NCBI RefSeq assembly: GCF_037126465.1
Contig: NC_088210.1
Location: 22,469,511-22,533,510 of the forward strand
Origin: Ornithodoros turicata
Lineage: Eukaryota > Arthropoda > Arachnida > Ixodida > Argasidae
DNA length: 64,000 nucleotides
Direction of reading: 5' to 3'
The number at the start of each line of letters is the position of its first letter. Position 1 is the stretch's first letter. A program made the translations under genes and the position numbers. Positions 56,301 to 64,000 of the stretch are shown one piece after another. The notes under the pieces were generated by a model. It saw nothing but the letters and a program-made list of their open reading frames with translations, was not told the origin of the DNA and ran no database searches.

Positions 56301-57684
56301 AGCAGGCCGCATACAGGCAACACCGCGGAGTGTGCTATGCGCCCCAAGAAAAGTGCCTGATCCTCCCGCTAGGGGATTCGCTTGTGGCGCCCCTATAGTC
56401 GCTGCACGGGGCGTGCCCTCGTGGCTCTGACGGAAAGTCTGTCTCCGCCAGCTTGGTCAGAGACATGTGCACCAGGAACACCAGTAGCTCGCTGAAGGTC
56501 GGTGCTCTGGCTGTGCACCTCGCGTACGTACCTCGTCACACTATTTCGGGTACGTCGTGCTGCCTGTCCTGGCTGTTCTTGCTGTCGGCAGGATGAGACG
56601 GGGTCTTGTTTTTATTATTTATTTTTTTTGTTAGTTGGGCGGCGTGGGGAGGGGTTATTGACAGTGTTCTCTCACTGTTCTCTGTTTTTCCTCGTCCTAT
56701 AGGTATACATCTTATAGCAATATAATTTTGATCATCCTACTCGCACATCCTTCCATCCTTGCAAGGATGGAATCCCATTCAGCAATCTCTTGCATGCACA
56801 TCGATTCATGTTGTTCCGTTGCCAATGGCCCCCTTTGACGAGGAAGAAGAATTACGCTGTGCTCGTCCGCCTTACGTTTCGTCGATCCTTCTGAGATGTG
56901 GTCACCCGTAGACATTCGTGAACGAAACGTCGTCTGACATCATTTTTCTCTTCTTTTGGAGACGTCTGCACAGACGACAATGTCCGCAATGTTTAGCGGT
57001 CACTACGCCTCCAGCAGTGATTGGAACAGCACTCTATGCACGATAACGCAGGAGGGGTCATCGACGCGGACATGTTGCACCATCGGTAAGGGTAAGTAAG
57101 CGTAGGATGTAGCTTCGCACACGATTCGTAAAGCAAGAAAATGTAAAGCACATCTGGAAAAGTACGTAAGTGCAACCACCACCTGACACGTATATGACGT
57201 TGCTTTATTCTTTATTAATTTTTCAGCCATGACGCCAGTTCCACGTTATTACAGTTCCTACTGTACCTAATGCTCAGTCATACCCCCGAGCGGTTATCTA
57301 ATTTACAAGTTTATCCCGAGAATACCTACGAAATCAAAATATTCTCATTTTCTTCTTTTTCTTTTTTGTCTGCTCCTCTTATTCTGTTCATTAAATTTCT
57401 TTCTTTCTAGCACTAAAGAAGCGCTCGATGCTCATATGATATACCAGTCTACACACAAGAAAAATAATTTGTTCTCGTAGGTTGAAACGTATACGAAACC
57501 AAAACGAAAACTACTGCAGTGCTCAACCGCGTTGTCGATAGGTGTCGCTGCGGTCGTTAGTCTGTTTGTAGCGGGCCATCATGCCAGCTGCCGTTGGTGC
57601 TTGGCGGTTATTTTAACTTTGTGTACGACGTTGTCACTTGCGAACAAAAGTCTTTCATTGTGAGATTCTATTCTTTTCGCAAGA
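53317..57684. other. Spacer between CEP104 and CDCA3, no recognised gene
   Basis: No frame here resembles a known protein, and the longer ones (for example minus-strand 53773-54258 and 55045-55326) lack motifs. A perfect hairpin lies at 53521-53550. The stretch 54900-55020 is CpG-richer. A short frame from 56981 (MSAMFSGHYASSSDW) ends close to a GTAAGG and could be an exon, but nothing supports it further. Confidence 0.4.
53521..53550. repeat. Perfect GC-rich hairpin
   Basis: GGCGGCACCCGGTA and TACCGGGTGCCGCC are exact reverse complements separated by TG. No T-tract follows. Downstream GCCGCCATGATGGATGCCGCC continues the GCCGCCAT word twice. Confidence 0.8.
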
Positions 57685-59900
57685 ATGGGAGTGCATTACG
57701 GTAAATTATGGAACGATACGGACGACGCAACGCAGCAGTCCACGCCTTTGTCGGTACGCAGGCAGTCCAGAAGGCTTTTATCATTAACCAGTCTAGATCC
57801 CCGTTCTCCATCATCCGAAATTACAAGAACGCCGATACAGGTAATGCCAATAAATTCGCAGGTTTTATATTTTGGGGGGGAAACTGAGAGTGGCAAGTTA
57901 CAACGGCGGCACGTTTGATAACAGTGTGAGTGATGTATTTCTTTTGTAACGGTTGGAGATACCTGGCGGCGACGTCCATCTTTACTGCTATGGTATTCGT
58001 GTTGTTTCTCTGCGTAGAAATCGTCAGCTAGTCGGATCTTCTTTGGTTTCTTTCCCGATGCGAAATTTAAACGCGGCGCTGAGAGCTCTAAGAGCATGAC
58101 TGCACTATTTTTTCTTCATACGCGATGACATTTCGTTATGTTGCGACCGTACTTGGGGGATTTCCGTGAGTGTCTGAGACAGCGCAGAAGCAGATCATGG
58201 ACAACAAGAGTACTGTCCTAGGAACCCGACATCAGAGATTGTCTCTCTTCTAATCCTGTGCGTTGTGTAGCGACGACCTTCTGCTAACGATAGAATGTCC
58301 ACGTAGATCGTACGTGTCCCGCGATTACTAACGACGCACCAGTGCGTACAGCACATTTATTTGCTTCCCCACTCTTATTACAAATTCGCGTTGGAACAAC
58401 GTATTTGAGACGAAGGACCAGCCCAAACTGACATCAAATTGTTAAAGCTGAAAATCCTGAGGGTTCGCGAAGATGTAGAGCGTACGGGGTAACAAGCGCG
58501 TAAGTCTGTCCGCGTTTCGTCACGTTTGCTACCATGATAAGGGTTGTCATTCGTCATAGCGCATTATTACAGGACGCATTTGTATTTTAGCACAAATTTT
58601 ATGTATGTTAGCAGGAATTATGGACCTCACACTCCTGGGTCCAATTTGGCTACCATGATTATTGATGAAACAGTAGTTGCAAAATGTCAGCGTTATTCTT
58701 GTCAAGCAGTGGCCTAGTCAGGCGAGGGACGGTTTCGAGGCTGAGGTCTCCCTCCCCACATAAACATTCCATAAAATCTGGCCCCAAAACGTTTTTTCTG
58801 GCGACGCTAATGTTTTTAAGGGTCATGGAATAGTAGAATTTGTAAAGTGAGCTATAGGAATGCACGGGACTAGCCTTGTTGAAGCTTACGTTTTAGTAGT
58901 GTCCCGGAGCTTTCTAAATTCCTTGAAGCTCAAGAGTTATTTCTTACCACTAGTCACTGTGCGTTCCTGCTTGCAGATTGAGTCGTTTCAACAGGAAACA
59001 CCAGTTTTGGACTGCGGCAAAGATGACCCGCGATCACCTACACGGGCTTTCCAGAGGACTCCAATTCCCTTTGGACAGCTCCTGCCAGAGCCCAATCGTC
59101 AGAAGCAGCCGGAGAGAGAAACTTTCACCAGGGTCACCCTTCACCAAAGCACGAACGCGCCCAGTGGCTGCACTACTCCGCAAGGTGTGTACAATGTGCA
59201 TGGTCTCTCCTGCACTTTTTTTCTCATGCAGACAAATGAGACATGGCTTCATAAGTCAAGCTACGCTTTAGATCAGTGGTTCCCAAACGACGTTCCACGA
59301 GCACAATACTGTCGAGGTCCAGCCTTGGCCAGCACTGATGTCCATCCATATCCATCTCTCTCTTGCCTACGTGAACTTGGGACTTAAAGAGCATCATTAT
59401 ATTGTTACAACGTGTTATTTTGGGGGAAGCACCGTCCAACAGAATCCCACAAAGTTCAGGCGAAATCTTGAGACGAAACAATTGCGTACATAATTTGCTG
59501 CTTGTCCGACACCTAGTTTGCCCGATCCCCTTAAACACGGTTGCTTCTAGTAGTAAGCTGCTTGAAGTCATGCTGGCACGATTACGAGTTCCCTCGAATG
59601 ATAATAACTCGAGAATCGCTGCTTTAGATGGTATCATTGTTCCTAACAGATCCTTCGACCCCTTTGAAAGCGGAACACGTGGCAAGACCTGCTCCCTTGG
59701 CACAGACCCTGAAAACTATTGCAAAGAAGAACGAGAACGCCTTTGGAAGCATGCGGTCACCACTGAGAGCTACGACTCACCCAAACTGTCTCTTGCACTC
59801 ACTGCAACAGCAACAGATCCAGAGGCAGAAAATTATGGATCCAAATAGAGGAAAATCTGTAGCTTCAGATAAAGAAAATAGCTTTGTGCCCACGACATAG
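57685..59900 (+). CDS. CDCA3: Cell division cycle-associated protein 3 (CDCA3/Tome-1) homologue
   Basis: CDCA3 is a cytosolic regulator of mitotic entry that is itself degraded in G1 through APC/C. Exons: 57685-57840, 58977-59184, 59650-59900; phases 0 and 1 join, giving 204 residues (human 268). ATG at 57685 starts MGVHYGKLWNDTDD. Exon 1 ends in DPRSPSSEITRTPIQ and exon 2 holds the second copy, DPRSPTRAFQRTPIPF; vertebrate CDCA3 has the same pair near its N-terminus, with SP/TP sites for CDK. Exon 3 has SMRSPL, like the family RSPLTIL segment, and ends DKENSFVPTT, a KEN degron close to the C-terminus as in vertebrates. The middle acidic region is much shorter than in mammals, or one exon was missed between 59185 and 59649. 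It is convergent with the UPF0488 gene. Identification rests on the paired repeats and tail; overall similarity is low. Confidence 0.8.
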
Positions 59901-60441
59901 GTATGATGAACCTCGCCTACCTTTTGGTTTTCACATGCCATACTTGCTTTGGCGTACAGTTTCATCTGAGTGTTATTCTGTGTAGCCACAAATATATTTG
60001 CTTTTAATGACGTAATCAATTTGCCTCAATGGGCAAACCTGAAAATCAGCTCCACTGATCTCATGAATGTGTACTAAGCACAGCCAATATTGAAAACTTG
60101 TACAGCATCTGGGTGAAAGGATCAGGGTGCTTGTAGCCATACTTTGTTCATTTTGCATGAAAAAGCCTGCAATGTATTGTACTTTTTAAATATATTTCGT
60201 GACAACCAGCATTCTTCAAGTGGTGCATCTGGTGTACTGTACTTTCTTGTACTTGCAGTATGCTACGACAGTTGTCCTTGTGCAGAGGAAAGAGGAATGT
60301 TGCCCCCTTATTTGGGAGAGGGACAAATGACCACGGCCAACAGGGCAAAGAGGGAGACTGGGGAGCTGAGCAGACGGTTGACCTGCTTGCATAACGTGTA
60401 GTCAATGTCCGAACATACGACGCATTAACTAAACTTTCTCA

Positions 60442-60447
60442 ATTAAA
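60442..60447 (+). terminator. Possible polyadenylation signal of CDCA3
   Basis: ATTAAA about 540 bases after the CDCA3 stop, just before the palindrome at 60482. Weak evidence; other A/T-rich positions exist. Confidence 0.3.
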
Positions 60448-60481
60448 AAATGGCTAGGAAGCAAGCGAGGTGGTGAAGATG

Positions 60482-60626
60482 ATGCATAATGTAAAACCCC
60501 CGAGACTAGGGAACACGAAAGGACAGACACAAACACGAAGTCTCGAGACTTCGTGACTGTGTTCGAGACTTCGTGTTTGTGTCTGTCCTTTCGTGTTCCC
60601 TAGTCTCAGGGTTTTACATTATGCAT
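60482..60626. repeat. 145-base near-perfect palindrome between convergent genes
   Basis: The left arm begins ATGCATAATGTAAAACCCC and continues through GACTAGGGAACACGAAAGGA and CAGACACAAACACGAAG. The right arm is its reverse complement, ending GGGTTTTACATTATGCAT. The centre has an extra CGAGACTTCGTG repeat. Arms are about 60 bases with very few mismatches. It has no coding role and no clear target duplication was found. Confidence 0.85.
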
Positions 60627-60698
60627 AACCCTTCTCGCTGGTTTGGGGCACAGGCATTGGTCAACGTGCAAGAAGCGAAATGGAATTCACAACAGTTA

Positions 60699-60704
60699 TT
60701 TATT
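60699..60704 (-). terminator. Polyadenylation signal of the UPF0488 gene
   Basis: On the minus strand AATAAA starts 37 bases after the stop codon of the UPF0488 frame, implying a very short 3' UTR and a transcript end that stays clear of the palindrome. Confidence 0.6.
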
Positions 60705-60740
60705 GAAAAAGACGGCGGTAATGCACAGCAGTTTACAGCA

Positions 60741-63632
60741 CTATGAAAGAGACTCTTCATTAACGACAAAGTTAAACATAAACCCGTTTTCTTCAGCAGG
60801 TATCTTTTGAGAAGCCACCACTTTCTTGATAAATGTTGCTTGTGACCCAGTGGCAACTTCTAGCTTCATTCTGTTCTGCATATCTGCAGCAGAAGTATTG
60901 CTTTTCTGAGAGCTATAAAGACGTCGAAGGACACCAGTGTCTGCGGCACTATGTAATAGGATAAGCATGGTATTGTTGAAACCTTGACGCAGCAAGGTTG
61001 CAAGTGCTGCCAATCATGTGATGGCACTGCGGACAAGGTTATGGTATAATTACGGTCTAAGGTCACCAACTTGTTTTGAAGTTGGTGCAGTGCTGTTCCA
61101 CCATTACGCTCTCTCCACATTTTCTCCTGAGTGTTTTTCTGTGTACACACACATACATCAACAGAAAGCAGATGAGGTGCAAGTTCGATGGGCCCATGTT
61201 GTGTTTGTCAGTTTTTACGTTCCAGTCTCAGAACAGCTACTTTCAAACACATTCTATGTTCATCCAGATTTTTGGCTGCACGTAAATCCGTAACATCTCT
61301 CAAGAAGTTTTAGCCATTGAGTAATCTGTGAACTTTAGAATACATGCGCACTTACTGTTACAACTGAAATACATACTTGCTCTACTGCGGGTATAGCAAC
61401 CTTTCTTTTTTTTAAGTGATTATCGAGTTATTTTGGGCACCAACTAGAACAATGAACGTACTACCTGTATTGTACTTTGCCTGTTCCACTTCCATCTGCT
61501 GTCTGTAGTTTCCCAGGGCAGCGCTCATCACTTGACGCTTTTTTATCATAGGCGCCTTTGGATTCTCAAGGGTTTGTAATGCCTTCAGTTTGTCTTTATC
61601 TAAAGGAATATTCAAACATGTTACCTAGTTATAGAGCTTGGGACAAAAGTTTACGGAACACAGGGATGTCGCCTTTTTCTTCATTGGAGCAATACCCTAG
61701 CAGCGGACAGGAGCGGACACACATGCATGGTGCCTATCAGGGGGCCATTCCGATTAAGAAATACGCCAGTGCTATGTTCTGTGGACTTTTGTCCCAAGCT
61801 GTACACCACATGATCTTGGAAGTATTAGTCTTGGACTATTTTGTTTGTGCATGTGTCATATGTAAGGTGGATATTGTACTTCCAACACATCGAAAGCATA
61901 CACCTAACCCGCCTCGAATTTTGCAGTCTGACCGGCTTCTGTGATGTTCTATTGGAATAAACAAATAGCCGGCCCACATCTATGCACACAAATTACCTCT
62001 TGCTATGAAAACAATTCGTTCCATTTTGCATTGCACATTCCCTGCATTTATGTACAGCTTTCTGAAGCTTTGTTAGAATGGCCATGATAATAATGAACAT
62101 TAATAAATAATACCCACAATTACGGTTTGAAGTGTGCGCTTGAACTGTTCCGTACAATCTAATAGTCTGTTGATCTTAGTTAACCAGCAGTAGTGTACAC
62201 AGCTTAGAGGAATGTTGCGCAGCATTGCAAGAAAATAGTATCATTTTATTAGTATTACTTCCTTCAGCAGAATAAAACAATGTGAAATACAGGACATCAC
62301 CAAGTACGGGGATTATAGTGACACTAAAATGAATTCAACATTATACACACTGAATGAATTCACCTAAAAATTTCAATTTGTTCAGTTCTTTGTCGATGAG
62401 TCATGCAAATTAAAGGAACACTACCCACTTTACGTTTCCAACAGCCAGCATAGCAATAGAGCCTGCAAAGCTGTGGGGGGGGCACAGTTTAGTAGCAGTA
62501 CAAATATTGTTACACTATTTAGTTTGTTGCTTCCTTTACAATTTTAAAGCACAACCTACGTGTGACTTTTTGTAAATGTGCCAGTGATCTTCCGACAGCT
62601 AAAAAACATAAATCGCAGAATAAGGTACTCTTATGCAGAGAGGAACAGTTTTTAATGTTTTGTAATGCACTGAGTTTGGAAGCCAAAAATTTTTACACCT
62701 TTTTTTAGCACTTCCTCCATACCTGACTAAAGCTTTGACATCTGCTGGGCGCCGGAGGACTACGTGTTGTGTCGTCCATGAGCCAGACTCGACCAATTTC
62801 TCATTGTTCACGTAGAACGCTGAATGTATATATTGTCTTATGGTAGCTCATGCATACACACATGCATCCGTACACACAGTCCATGTTTCCTGCCGACTGA
62901 CATTAACCAACTTCTAATTTTGGTGCCCCAGGTAGCAAAAAAAAGAGAAAAACTTCATGGAGTGATAAATTGTCTATTTTGCACAGAGTGTCTTTAATAC
63001 AACACACATTCAAACTGGTCAAACAATGTTCGCTACTTCCTGACAGTGGAATGCTTAGAACTGTCAAATCATGATGCAGGCAGAAATTTGGATAAAACAG
63101 CTCCTGTAGCAAGATAGTCTGGTCTCAATTGGGTCTATGAATGTCACATGAAGGGCCTAATTCTAGAAGGTAGCGACTGTAGAATGGACAACAAAAAGGT
63201 GAAAAATGCAACTTAACAATCGCCGAAGTGAGCTTTTTGTGATTAAGCATCAGAACATCTACAATCGAGCATGTCTGGTTCCCATTGAGCACAAAAGTGT
63301 TCATCACACTGCTATTAGACTGCAAAGTTAGAGGTGAGTCAGGCGTCGATTTAGATTTTTGTAACGTGACCATCAAGCCTGTGCTTTGTGAATCGGCTGA
63401 GCAGTAACTCACATTGCCTTTTATTCGGGTCCATGTCTGAAAGCATTGTGCTCAGTTGCTCAGTACACCAACACAGTTCACGCTCAAACTTTTCCTGCAT
63501 GTCCTGTAAGTGGATCCAGAATTTCAAATTAGCAACGGGTGATCTGTGTTGTTTACTTCACTACCACACCTCTTCTGTTCGGGCTTCTTCTGATGATGTT
63601 TCTCCTGGTAACGTGGCACGCGGTACATTTGT
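60741..63632 (-). CDS. UPF0488 family protein (C8orf33-like), 3' part
   Basis: Function of this small family is not well established. Minus-strand exons in transcript order: 63632-63570, 63503-63413, 61599-61465, 60940-60741 (stop at 60743-60741); phases 0, 1 and 1 join. Family features: FERELCWCTEQLSTML (vertebrate members have an ELxWCxEQL segment), then KDKLKALQTLENPKAP, IKKRQVMSAALGNYRQQMEV and a C-terminal GFMFNFVV resembling the F-x-FNF tail. The second exon ends at a consensus GTGAGT. The first exon listed (ETSSEEARTEE) is acidic and low-complexity. Its acceptor is weak and no start codon is visible, so at least one upstream exon should lie beyond 63632 or outside the window. The large middle intron contains a mariner-type MITE. 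Length seen: 162 residues, against about 229 in human. Confidence 0.8.
61634..61801. mobile_element. 168-base Tc1/mariner-type MITE in a UPF0488 intron
   Basis: Termini GAGCTTGGGACAAAAGT and ACTTTTGTCCCAAGCTG are inverted repeats flanked by TA (61632-61633, 61802-61803). A TA duplication and CAGNTTGGGACAAAAG-like ends are typical of Tc1/mariner elements. No coding capacity. Confidence 0.75.
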
Positions 63633-64000
63633 CTATTTGTATAACAACAAAGGATTACTTTGCAGTAGGAGGCTGAACACACTGGAACTATATTACTTTG
63701 TGATTAGGGTTGCTACCTGTCCAGATTTCAACCGAACAGTTCGGAAATGCAAGGCTTGTGTTCGGTGTCCGGGTGAAGACGTAATCCGGACATAAAACGT
63801 TCGGGAATTGGCCAAGTTGTAGTAAAAACCTTACGACTTCATGTTTTTCGTTTGGGTCAACGTCACCAAAGACCGAGCAATAGCTAAAAAGAGCAATCAA
63901 AGGTACGTTGATCCGCTTGAGGATCCTGTAGAGAACCTATTATTAGAACCTTCTGTGCCCAGTGCTCAGCTTTCAAGACTCAAGAATTTGATACGGTCCT

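Noticed and set aside
56981..57095. Short frame MSAMFSGHYASSSDW possibly ending at a donor GTAAGG
   Set aside because: No recognised domain and no convincing downstream exon before CDCA3; left as a note only.
63413..63420. GC donor AAAAG|GCAATG in the UPF0488 gene
   Set aside because: It gives phase 2, which would place a stop in the next exon. The GTGAGT five bases later gives phase 1 and joins correctly.

Overview
This is a window of nuclear DNA from an animal. Short conserved exons are joined by GT-AG introns (a few look like GC-AG), polyadenylation signals follow the stop codons, and introns and spacers are full of DNA-transposon debris. The proteins are animal housekeeping and centrosome/cilium proteins. 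The repeat landscape (dense fold-back MITEs, hAT elements with A/T-rich GAATATTCG termini, Jockey/R1-like retrotransposon fragments, tRNA-derived SINE-like units) reminds me of a chelicerate, most likely a tick. That placement is inference; no marker gene proves it.

Gene layout. (1) 391-1658 (+): last three visible exons of mitofusin (Marf/MFN), cut by the left window edge. (2) 3178-13320 (+): a complete 20-exon USP5/isopeptidase T gene, 815 codons plus stop by my count, with the zinc-finger UBP domain, catalytic Cys and His and two UBA domains intact. (3) 28562-53159 (+): a 23-exon model of CEP104, the ciliary-tip/centriole TOG protein, about 882 residues over 24.6 kb. (4) 57685-59900 (+): a compact three-exon gene matching CDCA3 (Tome-1), a mitotic-entry regulator with two DPRSP repeats and a KEN box. 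(5) 60741-63632 (-): the 3' part of a UPF0488 (C8orf33-like) gene, convergent with CDCA3 and probably continuing past the right edge. All coding junctions used here were checked by hand for reading-frame phase.

Accessory layout. USP5 intron 8 holds a fold-back element and a decayed hAT element with a transposase fragment. From 13.9 to 28.5 kb there is no recognisable host gene. It holds a three-level nest of DNA transposons (18992-21909), broken non-LTR retrotransposon pieces on both strands, and the first copies of a fold-back MITE. From 24 to 48 kb about twenty whole or broken copies of two related fold-back MITE families (here A and B, about 250 bp, termini CACTCT, nearly complete palindromes) fill the introns of CEP104 and the flank before it. 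In three places an A or A-type composite interrupts a B at a TA, which shows the target-site duplication and relative age. Between CDCA3 and UPF0488 lies a 145-bp near-perfect palindrome.

The host genes do not form one pathway; they are ordinary neighbours. The most unusual material is the modular MITE system and its nesting, the GC-AG introns, and the terminal exon of CEP104, which lacks the EB1-binding SxIP motif known from vertebrates but carries TQT-type and RSxSxP-type motifs. I saw no rRNA, tRNA, CRISPR or viral gene that I could support.
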